Of a stretch of 64,000 nucleotides of DNA, positions 28,338-37,944 are shown in pieces. Location of the stretch: assembly GCA_038503065.1 (NCBI GenBank), contig JBCAMK010000014.1:1116001-1180000 (forward strand), read 5' to 3'. The DNA comes from Paragyromitra xinjiangensis. Its lineage: Eukaryota > Ascomycota > Pezizomycetes > Pezizales > Discinaceae. A program made the position numbers and the translations under genes. The notes beneath the pieces are model-generated. The model ran no database searches. It saw nothing but the letters and a program-made list of their open reading frames with translations, and had not been told where the DNA came from. Numbering within the stretch: the first letter of the stretch is position 1; every line of letters begins with the position of its first letter.

Positions 28338-28779
28338 ACGCAAAAGGCGGGTGGTAGCAAATCAAGCTTTTCGCGACGTTGGATCCGTAATCGAGATCGA
28401 GGATACCCGAGTTGTGGCAGGCTTTGACTTTGATAGGTCGGAAAAGTATGGGAGAATGGAAGGGTCAGCCCAGCTGACAGTGGTTGAAGTAAGACCACCG
28501 GCGGTTAAGAGTCGTCGATCATATTTCTCTAAAGGAACGACTACCCCGGTGGGTCTAAAAGAATCTCCGACATGGCTCGGAGACAAAACAATGTCGGTGG
28601 AGCAATGCGCTCCAGTTCGACCAAATCCCTCGTTTTCCCGTGTGGAGGGTGTCGACTTGGTCCACCCGAAGCGAATATATAACGTCTTTGACTGTGTAAC
28701 CGCCCATGACCAGGATTCCGACCGGGCTTGGCAACGAGAGAACAGCAAGCGGAAATCACAATATCTCAACAATAAGTGA
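28330..28779 (+). CDS. Hypothetical ORF at the right edge of the block
   Basis: A 149-codon frame starts at ATG 28330, inside the hairpin, and ends at TGA 28777-28779. It is basic at its N-terminus (VTRKRRVV), with no recognised domain. Its last about 30 codons lie in repeat R and include NVFDCVTAHDQDSD, also encoded at 53004-53060. It may be the remains of a gene carried by repeat R, or chance. No intron or promoter evidence supports it. Confidence 0.3.
   Translation: MVTRKRRVVANQAFRDVGSVIEIEDTRVVAGFDFDRSEKYGRMEGSAQLTVVEVRPPAVKSRRSYFSKGTTTPVGLKESPTWLGDKTMSVEQCAPVRPNPSFSRVEGVDLVHPKRIYNVFDCVTAHDQDSDRAWQRENSKRKSQYLNNK
28345..28378. repeat. Candidate right terminal inverted repeat
   Basis: AGGCGGGTGGTAG (28345-28357) and GCTTTTCGCGACG (28366-28378) are the inverted partners of 14233-14245 (12 of 13) and 14154-14166 (13 of 13). 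Confidence 0.45.
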
Positions 28780-29130
28780 GCCAATTGCTTCAAAATTTGG
28801 GAAGAGTCTCTGAATAGCCTAAGTGTAGTATTCCTTTTGCCCAAAATTATTTATTGTTGGTTCAAATACCGCCAAGAGTGGGGAAAGCTACCAATGGGTA
28901 TACCTACCTACCAGTGCATACCATAACCCCAAAGGGCAACTTATTTGCTGCTGGCGAGTTATAGAACTCAAGGCTAGTATATAAAGTATGCTTTGGGTAA
29001 ATATTAGGCCTGGAGGCCCAGTGGTTGTTGACTGGTGAGGGTTCATGTAAAAACCTCAGTTTCCCATACAAAATCGGGGATTTTGGAGGCCCTTGTATAA
29101 AATCAACCAGGCACAAGATACCCATACAAA
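28681..29130. repeat. Repeat R, copy 1
   Basis: About 450 bp is homologous, in the same orientation, to 53004-53425, with many substitutions. Conserved blocks are GTCTTTGACTGTGTAACCGC, CAACTTATTTGCT, GTAAATATTAGGCCTGGAGG, GGTTGTTGACTGGTGAGGG and CATACAAAATCGGG. Before the Gypsy-mediated inversion the two copies faced each other as inverted arms about 225 bp apart. The family is not recognised. Confidence 0.8.
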
Positions 29131-29269
29131 GTGTTAAATTATCTTCCCAGTAGTAAATCTAGCTTAGCCTAGGGCTGCGGGGTAGCCATGATAGCTGTAC
29201 CTTTCGCTATCAGTTGAGGGTGCTTTTTGCCATACAAAAAATATGCTCATATATGGTAGAATGCCATAG

Positions 29270-29971
29270 TGTAACGGGGGTAGGCCTAGGTAGATAGGCT
29301 AGGTATACGGCCGTTGCGAAATGGATATAGATCAAGTTCAGAATCCGATTCTTTTCGTGCAAACTACTCAAGAATCTTAAGGGCTCAATTATCCTTGAAG
29401 AATAGAGCAGCAGGGTGGAGCATTCGCGATGTATTTAACACCTGCGTTCCGCAGTCCTCGCTCTGCCGTGCTCTAGTGGGGGACTGGGTTTGACCCGGAG
29501 TCCCATTGCCAAATGGACTGGTGTTCTACTCCGGAAGACCTTCCGTACTTCCGGGGGCTATGCTCCAAGAGCTGCCGCACCTCCATTAGCAATCTGACCA
29601 CTCTAGACTCTATGAAGCACCGGCATAGTCCTGCACACTGCAGTCCTACATGCACGGCGCAGTTCAGTCTAATCCGCCTGTGTATTACCTGTAGATAGCG
29701 CTGCCAGTGCGTTGCCTATCAGCTTCCGCTGATGCATACTGCACAGGTTGATTCAGAACTCTACCACTTCCTCGGAGTGGTAGATGCAGCCGTCTATGTG
29801 CCGTCAGCTCGTCAGCTTACGCACATGCGGTTCCTCTGTATCAACCAGATCAGTGGGACGCGGTAGCTCTCTGCATGTGGGAGCAACCCCACCCATACAG
29901 GCTCCTACAGTCCCATCAGTCCGGCCCTATCTACTACACATACTAGAGGCAGTAACGGCGTACCCGTTACA
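29270..29971 (-). repeat. Gypsy element 1, 3' LTR (haplotype 1)
   Basis: 702 bp. Near its outer end it has the variants CTAGGTAGATAG, GTATACGG, GGATATAG, ATCAAGTT and CTTTTCG. The same set is found in the LTR at 53512-54213, not in this element's own 5' LTR. CTATG follows it in element orientation. Confidence 0.95.
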
Positions 29972-29985
29972 GTACCTCCCTCTCC
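29972..29985 (-). other. Polypurine tract of Gypsy element 1
   Basis: On the element strand GGAGAGGGAGGTAC lies directly before the 3' LTR. It is the expected primer for plus-strand DNA synthesis. The identical tract precedes the LTRs at 63034 and 49576. Confidence 0.8.
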
Positions 29986-30166
29986 AAGAACCTGCCCTCA
30001 GGGTCTAGTTACAATACTCGTTCTATGTCTAGGTCTAGGTCTATGGTCTATGGTGGTGTTGTACAAGTGAAATGAATGAAGAGAGAATATCGCCGATAGG
30101 AAATGATCGAAATGCAGGAAAGGTAGCTTGTATCGTTGATAGGAAATAAAGACAAAGGAAACATGG

Positions 30167-31384
30167 CTACGATAGCCCCTTCACTCGAGCATCCCTAGGC
30201 TTCTTGGGGTAGCGTTTGTGGAAGTCCAGGAGTGCATCTTCTGCAGTCCTCTTCAGGTTCTCCCATGGTTCCCAAGTAGCGTCCTCCTGCTCGAATCCTT
30301 CCCAGAGCACTAGGTATTCCACCCTCTTCACCTGCCTGTTCACCCTCGAATCCACCACTTCGTTGACCACCCAGTTCTCCTGGCCTTCTATCTCTTCTGG
30401 CTCCGGCGGGGGCACTCTTCTCAGCGGGTCTGCAGGAGCTTTGTATGGCTCCAGTAGGCTGACATGGAAGACAGGATGAATCTTCATCTGCGGGGGTAGG
30501 TCTAGCTGGTAAGCACGCTTGCCTACAGCCTTCACAACCTTGAAGGGACCGAGCTTCTTGCGGTCCAGCTTGTTCATCGGCCGCTTTGTTTGTACATCGC
30601 GGCGATCAAGCATCACTTCATCCCCAGGCTTTACCTCTGGCGCCTTCATGTGGTGTTTATCATACCACCAGGCCATCCGGAGTCTTGCTTTTGCCAGGTT
30701 TGCGTTCATGTGTCCCCAGATAGTCTCCCACTGTGAAATGATCACCTCGCTCGCTGGATTGCTCCACTCGGTAGACGGCTTCGGTTTGGGCCAGTTGGTT
30801 CTAGGTTCAAACCCATAGTTGGCACAGAACGGCGAGTACTTGGTGGCCTCGGAGATGGCAGAGTTGTAGGCATACTCCGCAAGAGGTAGTGACTCCGCCC
30901 AGTCGTCCTGTTGATAGGAACAGTACGTACGCATGTACTGCTCTAGCGTCTGGTTAACCCGTTCCGTTTGGCCATCTGTCTGTGGGTGGAAGGCCGTCGA
31001 TAGGTTCAACTTAACTGAGAGGAGGTCCATCAATGATTGCCAGAAATGGGACAGGAACTTGCTGTCTCTGTCTGAGACTATGTCCTCGGGGAGCCCGTGG
31101 TGCTTCCATACCTCAGTGAGGAAGAGCTTCGCCATGTCCTCAGTCTTATTCAGCGTTGGCAGCGGAATGAAGTGAGCCATCTTGGAGAAGCGGTCAACTA
31201 TGACCCACACCTTGGTGTACCCGTTGGACTCAGGTAGTCCCACAATGAAGTCCATAGAAATCGAGGCCCAAGGGCGATAGGGAATCTCCAAGGGAAGCAG
31301 CTCTCCATACTTCTTGTGGCGAGCTGTCTTATTCCTCTGACAGCTATCACAGCTCCGGACGTATTCCTCTATGTCCTTGTCCAT
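30167..31384 (-). CDS. Gypsy element 1 integrase and chromodomain (after in-frame TGA)
   Basis: This 405-codon frame continues the pol frame across a TGA codon at about 31392-31390. It opens with the second half of the HHCC zinc-binding domain (SCDSCQRNK). The integrase core has DFIVGLP, SDRDSKFLSHFW and TDGQTERVNQTLEQY, which include the D, D and E catalytic residues. A GPF/Y-like segment follows (KLGPFKVVK). The C-terminus is a chromodomain (VEYLVLWEGFEQEDATWEPWENL). Integrase joins element DNA to the genome; the chromodomain probably guides it to marked chromatin. The frame has no other defect. Confidence 0.9.
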   Translation of the reverse strand: MDKDIEEYVRSCDSCQRNKTARHKKYGELLPLEIPYRPWASISMDFIVGLPESNGYTKVWVIVDRFSKMAHFIPLPTLNKTEDMAKLFLTEVWKHHGLPEDIVSDRDSKFLSHFWQSLMDLLSVKLNLSTAFHPQTDGQTERVNQTLEQYMRTYCSYQQDDWAESLPLAEYAYNSAISEATKYSPFCANYGFEPRTNWPKPKPSTEWSNPASEVIISQWETIWGHMNANLAKARLRMAWWYDKHHMKAPEVKPGDEVMLDRRDVQTKRPMNKLDRKKLGPFKVVKAVGKRAYQLDLPPQMKIHPVFHVSLLEPYKAPADPLRRVPPPEPEEIEGQENWVVNEVVDSRVNRQVKRVEYLVLWEGFEQEDATWEPWENLKRTAEDALLDFHKRYPKKPRDARVKGLS

Positions 31385-31390
31385 GTTGGG

Positions 31391-33813
31391 TCAGTAGAAG
31401 TTCGCTTTGATCCTTTCAGCGGTCTTGTACTGCCCAAAGTGCCCGGCGATCCTGCTATCATGGTTCTCAGAGAAGATCTCTTGCCGGAGGTCTCTGCCTT
31501 CCGGGACATACCAGCGGTTCTTGAAGAACACCAGTCCCTCGGAAAGGGATAACGCCTGGTCGAGTCCAGTCTTCTTCTCCTCCAAAGCCTTACGGATCCC
31601 TTGCCACTGCTCATCTCCCAACGACGCATCTTTCAGCTTCTGCAGGAACGGCGATTGCAGCTGGTGAACTCTCACAGCACTGAGTCTGGCTGAGTTCATG
31701 ACAAGCTGTCCAGGACGGAAAAACAACTGCGGCTGTGGGGCTGCAGGTTCACCTCCCTCTCCCAGACGGTGATCCCAACGTCTAGATAGGACATCAGGCT
31801 TGCCATTCCGCTCACCGGGTCTGTAGATGACCTTGAAATCAAACCCCGCCAGGTCCTCAGCCCATCTGGCCTGCCGGCGGGTCAAAACCTTAGTACTGTT
31901 GAAGTACTCAAGGTTCTTATGATCGGTGAAGACCACAACCTCTCCCTCAACGGACTTAAGAAGGTGCTCCCATTCCCGGAACGCAGCTACTATGGCACCC
32001 ATCTCCTTGTCATGGATGTCATAGTTGATCTCAGCTGGCGAGTGCTTCTTGCTATAGAAAGCAACAGGATGCAGTTTGCCATCCTCGCCATACTGGGACA
32101 TCACAGCTCCCTTCGCAAAGTCAGAAGCATCAGTCTCTACAACTGTGCGTCTCTGTGGGTGGAAGTGGACCAAGATAGGCTCGCTGGTGAACAGCTGCTT
32201 GAGTTCCTCGAAAGCTCTGTCACAAGCGGCAGTCCAGTGCCACTTCCTTCTTTCCTCAGCAGGTCAGTCAGTGGTTTGCACACCTTGCTAAACCCGGCGA
32301 TGAACCTGCGGTAGAAGTTGGCAAAGCCTAGGAAGGCTTGCACATCCTTCACGTTCCTAGGGACTGGCCAGTCCTTCACGGCGTTGACCTTCTCTTTAGA
32401 CATAGAGATGCCACACTCGGAGATCTGGTATCCCAAGTACTCAACCTCCTTCAAGTGGAAGAAGGTCTTGTCAATGTGTGCATGCAGACTTGCCTCTCGA
32501 AGCCTCTGCAGCACCTTCTGAACGAGGCGTTGATGCTCCCCAATTGTCTCTGTGTAGATAAGTATATCATCTAAGTATACTATCACGCCCAGATCCAATA
32601 GGTCATGCAACACCTCATTGATCATAGCCTGGAACGACGAAGGGGCATTACAGAGGCCGAAAGGCATGACATTGTACTCATACAAGCCATACCGGGTCCT
32701 GAACGCCGTCTTCCACTCGTCCCCTTTGGCTATCCTCAACAGGTTGAAACCGTCCTTCAGGTCAATCTTGGTAAAGACCTTAGCGGTTCTCAGCCTGTCC
32801 CTCAACTCAGACATCAGCGGTAGCGGGTATTTGTCCTTTACTGTGATTCTGTTAAGACCCCGGTAGTCAACGCAGATGCGGAGAGTACCATTAGGCTTAG
32901 GAACAAACAGGATAGGCGCAGCGGCGGGGGAATTGGACCTTGATATCTTTCCGGATGGTAGGGCCTTATTCAGGAACTCCCGGAGGGCCTTAAGCTCGGA
33001 TTCAGAGCAAGCATACAAGGGCCCGAATGGTGGCTTTGTCCCTGGTTGTAGGTTGATGTGGTGATCGAAAGCACCATGCTCCGGCAGCTTTGAGCTCTTC
33101 TCATTGCTGAAGACATCCGCCCATTCCCTGTACTCCGCTGGTAGCCTCAGGCTCACATCTCCTCCGCTATCATCATGCCAAACTGCAGCTCCAATCTGAT
33201 GCACATTGGTCCGGTCTTCTGCCATCATCTCCCAGTCTTCGCACACCTCTATGTGGACGTCAGTGGGGATGCAGTTCTTGTGGCAGTAATCGGAACGCCA
33301 ATGGATGCGGCCGGTATGCCAATTGATGTCTGGGTTGTGCTTCTGTGCCCATGAGATAGGCAGATACCCGGAGATGCCTCCCTCTAGAGGTCCAACCTCC
33401 CAACGGATCAGTTCCTCATGCTTGCCCATGACCATGTCTAGGGGGGCAGTAAAATACTCGCCAGCTCCCATCATCAGGTCACCCTGGGCATCAAGCATCT
33501 GAATGGGAACCTCACGCTTCTCTGTTGGTATCCCTTCTTTTCTCACAAACTCTTCGCTGAGGATAGGTCCGGTGCAGCCAGTATCGAACAGGAACTTACC
33601 ATGGCACCTGTTGATATGCTTCCGCACCTTCCAGTTCAACTCAGCCTTCAGTATAGGCCTCTGACCATGTACTGGCTGTGCTGGCGGTTCTTCTAGTCTT
33701 CTCTTCGATGGTGGGTTTCCACTAGGGCTTTGGCTTCGCTGACGCTTTGCCTTTTGTCTCTCGGACAAGGTCTTACACATGCCATCATTGTATGGGGTGT
33801 AGCCTGTGGACAT
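31391..33813 (-). pseudogene. Gypsy element 1 pol: protease, RT and RNase H, frameshifted
   Basis: It starts at ATG 33813. The protease motif LFDTGCTG lies near residue 77. RT motifs include LRICVDYRGLN, MPFGLCNAPSSFQ and the catalytic YLDDILIY. RNase H follows (ETDASDFAKGAV). Compared with element 2 one G is missing at about 32247, which breaks the frame after LTDLLRKEG. The second part (32173-31391) continues in the new frame to the shared TGA. This copy therefore cannot make a complete polyprotein. Confidence 0.9.
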
Positions 33814-34011
33814 GACTGTTGTACTGTGATACTAGCGCAACCAATGATGTTAATGATCGTTGAGCAGGTTTCTGTGCAGGTATCGATAATGGTTTAAGCT
33901 GGGTGTTAGCTATGGAGAAGTTGCATATCGATCCAGCGATTTCGGCCTATCAGGCCTCCTCAGTACAACTGATGTAAGAACGAGATAATATTAAGACTAA
34001 TGAACGGCTAT

Positions 34012-36227
34012 CTAGTAGATCTCAGGATCGCTATCCTCATCTACTACAAACAATCTCTCAGGCTCTGCCTTGAGAGGAACAGGACTATGGACTGCCGCTA
34101 CTGCGGCTGCTTTTCCCTTCTTAGACTCCGGTGGAACAGCAGAGGCTTCTAGCTCTTCTGCTCTCTTCCTCTTCCTCGTGGCTGCTACTCTAGCTACCAC
34201 AGGAACCTGAGTCCAACACTTTCCCCATGAATGGCCCTTCTTTCCGCACTTTAAACAGACTTCGGCCTTACGCCTCTCTGCCAGGATACTCTCTGGTATT
34301 CCTGTGAATGCGGACGGGTCAGTCAGGTACTTGTCTTAAAAGGAAGGCAGTACTCAGACATACCTTTTAGCTCCACAGCTTTGTCCTTCTTCGCTGGCGG
34401 AGTCTTATTCTCACTAGCGGCCTTTCTATCAGAGGTAGCAGCGGTACTCTGACCCTTCTGCTCACCCTTCTTCTTTCCACTACTCTCGCCACCACTCTTC
34501 TTCTCTTCCTTCCGTTCCGGGGGCCTTGTCTTCTTGTATCTCTCAAGAACATGACCCATGTGCCGGACTAGTTGAATCCTCTCATGGAGAGAGGCGGGTT
34601 TGACAGCTACCTTAGCCCAATCAAGGGCTAGTTCTGCGTTGAGGCCTTGGGATATTTTATCATCCACTACCTCACCGCTATAGCCTGTCTTCCACATCAA
34701 CTGCACAATCTGGTCCAAGAAGGCATCGATACCGGCGGTCTGTGAGAGCTTATCCCACTTAGCTACTGCTTCTTCCCTGGTGACTCTATCCCCAAACGAA
34801 GACCGGAACGAAAGCGTGAAGGTGGCCCAAGAGAACCAGTGAGCATCCAAGACTACTGGACGCCCTGCGGCTCTATCAGCTGCTCCTTGGTCAATGAGGT
34901 TGTAATAGGCCTCATACCAGTTGAGCACTGCATTGCCTTCCAGGAGATTACCAGTGTAACGAATCTTCATGACATCCTGTTGAAAGGAGGATGCTTCTAT
35001 CGAGAAGACGTTCTCACACTGGCGTAGGAACCGATTGACATCATGGGCTTCTCCCTTGAACTTAGCAGGCTGTGGTGCCTTGGGTTCTCGGGTCCTATTG
35101 GCAGCGTTGGACATGCCACCGCCTGCTCCCATCATCGTGGCCATCATCTCCATCATCCTCTTCTCCTGCTTCCTCATCTTGCGATGGTAGTACCTCTTCC
35201 AGGCTTTAGGATCTGCACCCTCAGGTTCAGAGTCACTATCACTGGAATCCGGGTCCCTACCACCACCTCCTCCTACCCTTCTGCCTCCTCCTCCACCTCC
35301 TCCTTGTCCACCATTATCTCCTCCGTTGCCCGCTGCTTCTCCTTCCCCTTTGTTTTCCTCCCTTGGTGTTGCCGGCCGGTCGAAGGGGGGCGGAGGTGAA
35401 TTAGCAGGTGGTGTTCCCTGTGGTGCCCGTCCTGATGTGCCCTGAGGGGTTACAGGAGGCAGACCACCACCACCAGAGCGCTGAGATCCTCCAAGTCCCC
35501 AGGTACTTGAACCGTAGCCGCGTGAAGGGGGTAGGGGTGTTCTGGATTCGCCAGAGAGGCCGAGGGGCATCCAGGACTCATCTATAGGAGCCTGGGAACG
35601 TGCTCTTCGTCGTGGTTGTGGTGCTGGAGGTGGGGGTGCGAGTGGTAGGGGAAATGACTCTAAAGGGAACGTAGTGTTAGACCTTGGCCTTCCTATCCTT
35701 TCTTCCGGAGCCTTGATGTGTAGCTGTCCACTCCGGATAGCTTCCTGCACAATGGTTAGGTAGTCCGGTGGAGCAGCCTGCTCCGGTAGATCTAGGTCCA
35801 TAGGTTCCGTTCCGCTTAGTTCGTCCCTCGACAGCAGCAGGTGTTGCACTCGCTGCTGTAAGTGTCGGGCCTGATCATTCAGGTAGTTCATGGCATCCTT
35901 CATGAGGGTCTGCTCAGCTGACTGCCGTTCCTCTAGCATCCGTAAGGCATGTCCTGCCTGGGCAACCGTGCTGTTGATGTAGCTCTTCATGTGCTCTTGG
36001 TAGTGCTCAAAGAACTCAGCAATGGTGACCTTGGACCGATCTGTCCAGTTAGTCTGGACACCTGGGATGTACTTCTCGAGGGTTGTCTTTGGGGCTTTGA
36101 CTAGCTGTGCATCTTCTCCGTCTCCAACCGCCAGCGTCTTCTTCTCCCATTGAATCTGAAGGGGAGGAGCGGGTGCTCCTAACGCTGGGGTGTTGCGGCT
36201 GGAGGATCGTCCAGAACGTGATGCCAT
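34012..36227 (-). CDS. Gypsy element 1 gag with an intron before the zinc knuckle
   Basis: The first ATG is at 36227-36225; the frame is open further upstream but lacks an ATG. The protein has a helical segment, a G/P-rich stretch, an acidic part (PDSSDSDSEPEG) and a capsid-like domain (QPAKFKGEAHDVNRFLRQCENVF). Without splicing it ends at 34323. A GT-AG intron (34363-34302, 62 bp, GTATGTC...TTCACAG) joins AVELKG to IPESILAERRKAE in frame. It adds the knuckle CLKCGKKGHSWGKCW and a basic, acidic-ended tail to 34012. The same intron is present in element 2. Splicing is inferred from the sequence. Confidence 0.8.
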
Positions 36228-36406
36228 TGCTGTAGCTTGGGGTATAGGAGTGCTCGCTGTGGTAGTTCGATTGTACTGGTGCTGGAACAGTGATCTCGCA
36301 GATACTGCTCGTTCAGCCACTCAGGGTAGGTCTCCTGCCAATAGACGTGGTCAGGGATCGAAGGTTTCCTCTTCAAACAGCTGAAGAGGATCGAAAGCCA
36401 ACTCAT
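36179..36406 (-). CDS. Gypsy leader uORF overlapping gag (element 1)
   Basis: A 75-codon ATG-started frame (MSWLSILFSCLKRKPSIPD) lies just after the 5' LTR and overlaps the gag start in another frame. Element 2 keeps it at the same place and length (54271-54498), with about three residue changes. It may be a translated upstream ORF that affects gag initiation, or simply conserved because the copies are young. Confidence 0.4.
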   Translation of the reverse strand: MSWLSILFSCLKRKPSIPDHVYWQETYPEWLNEQYLRDHCSSTSTIELPQRALLYPKLQQWHHVLDDPPAATPQR

Positions 36407-36463
36407 GTACCGGTGGGCTACAGGAAGTGATTCTGAAGGTGAAGTAGAGAGCTAAGATTCTAC

Positions 36464-37164
36464 TGTAACGGGGGTAGGCCTAGGCAGATAGGCTAGGTGT
36501 ACGGCCGTTGCGAAATGGATGTAGATCAGGTTCAGAATCCGATTCTTTCGTGCAAACTACTCAAGAATCTTAAGGGCTCAATTATCCTTGAAGAATAGAG
36601 CAGCAGGGTGGAGCATTCGCGATGTATTTAACACCTGCGTTCCGCAGTCCTCGCTCTGCCGTGCTCTAGTGGGGGACTGGGTTTGACCCGGAGTCCCATT
36701 GCCAAATGGACTGGTGTTCTACTCCGGAAGACCTTCCGTACTTCCGGGGGCTATGCTCCAAGAGCTGCCGCACCTCCATTAGCAATCTGACCACTCTAGA
36801 CTCTATGAACCACCGGCATAGTCCTGCACACTGCAGTCCTACATGCACGGCGCAGTTCAGTCTAATCCGCCTGTGTATTACCTGTAGATAGCGCTGCCAG
36901 TGCGTTGCCTATCAGCTTCCGCTGATGCATACTGCACAGGTTGATTCAGAACTCTACCACTTCCTCGGAGTGGTAGATGCAGCCGTCTATGTGCCGTCAG
37001 CTCGTCAGCTTACGCACATGCGGTTCCTCTGTATCAACCAGATCAGTGGGACGCGGTAGCTCTCTGCATGTGGGAGCAACCCCACCCATACAGGCTCCTA
37101 CAGTCCCATCAGTCCGGCCCTATCTACTACACATACTAGAGGCAGTAACGGCGTACCCGTTACA
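36464..37164 (-). repeat. Gypsy element 1, 5' LTR (haplotype 2)
   Basis: 701 bp. It carries the haplotype-2 variants (CTAGGCAGATAG, GTGTACGG, GGATGTAG, ATCAGGTT, CTTTCG), which match the LTR at 63034-63734. The sequence upstream in element orientation is LINE-A ORF1 ending in CACAC. Confidence 0.95.
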
Positions 37165-37944
37165 GTGTGGGGGAGTTGCCTGCTGAGGAGAAGAATGGTG
37201 GAGGGAGTGTAATCTTGCGAGCAAACGGTGCTGGGAGAGGTTTGGTGGTGGAGGAAATAGGGTCGCTGCTCATGATGTCTGGAGCATGCTGGCTGACGTT
37301 CAGGAATTGGTTTGTGGCCGTCATGGTAGGGCTGGAGGGAGGTGAAGATGGAGGCACGATCGGAAGTTCCGTATCGTCTTGCATTTCATCCCCATGGGCC
37401 GACATGGTTCCGGAAATTTTCGGAAATTTTTGTGTAACGGATACTAAAAATAAATTGCCGAGACAAAAGTTGATTGGACGTTGAAGACCGGAGGCTGATT
37501 GGGTTCCACCGATGGAATGTTCCAGAAGGTAGCAGGTGATGTGCTGTTAGTCAGAATTGTAATATTCCGAGATTTCTGGCGATATCTGGCGATAAAATGA
37601 GTACTACTCGGGCGCCTGTGGGCCGATTTGGCTGAAACTAAAAATCCTGGGCCGTAGTATGTAGGCGGCGTAGATGTGCAAGTTTCAAGTCAATCGGACA
37701 AGAACTGGTTGACTGGCGACGAATTTGAGGGGGGGCTCGGCGGGTTTTTTGGTGGGGTGAGCCCCCAAGAGGGGAAATGAAGGGGAAAATCACAACAACT
37801 TCTGTAATAGAAGAGATGGATTTCCCAGGAGGTGTAGAAGGGGGTAAAAGGGGGCGCTGATTCCGAATATGAAGTCGGTTTGATGATATCTCTGTTGGTT
37901 GTGGAGTTATTTTCGAAAATTCGTCCTGGTAGAATGGTTGTCGC
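37165..37944 (-). mobile_element. LINE-A copy W, 5' part
   Basis: Minus-strand LINE-A 5' UTR (37406-37944) and the first 80 codons of ORF1 (ATG 37405). It stops exactly at the Gypsy LTR in the ORF1 sequence CTCCCCCACAC. The continuation, beginning CACACATCCTC, is found at 63735-64000 on the plus strand beyond Gypsy element 2. The complete LINE-A 5' end lies head-to-head with copy X at 37944/37945. Confidence 0.9.

Larger units (their letters stand above)
14154..28378. mobile_element. Candidate large Plavaka-type DNA transposon with cargo genes
   Basis: The block has inverted matches near both limits. CGTCGCGAAAAGC at 14154-14166 is perfectly inverted at 28366-28378. CTACCACACGCCT at 14233-14245 matches the inverse of 28345-28357 at 12 of 13 positions, and each is followed inward by CCATAGC. 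Subterminal tandem arrays lie inside both ends, with CGTGCTTTC on the left and its inverse GAAAGCACG on the right. A Plavaka transposase gene, an SNF2-like gene, a DUF6532-like gene, an unknown gene and ubiquitin-like fragments lie between. The CTCTGAC motif marks nearly all of its introns and arrays. The exact ends and a target-site duplication are not resolved, so the single-element interpretation is inference. Confidence 0.55.
29270..37164 (-). mobile_element. Gypsy element 1: chromovirus, minus strand
   Basis: The element is 7895 bp with LTRs at both ends (TGTAACGGG...CCCGTTACA). In element order it has the 5' LTR, a short leader, gag, a pol gene with protease, RT and RNase H, integrase, a chromodomain and a polypurine tract. 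Its length equals that of element 2 once B2 is removed (7896 bp). Its two LTRs belong to different haplotypes and its two flanking pentamers differ (CACAC upstream, CTATG downstream). It is therefore a recombinant, not a simple insertion. Confidence 0.95.

Noticed and set aside
29473..29655. Repeated 60-61 codon frames in the Gypsy LTRs
   Set aside because: They occur in all four LTR copies only because the LTRs are nearly identical; no start context or domain supports them.
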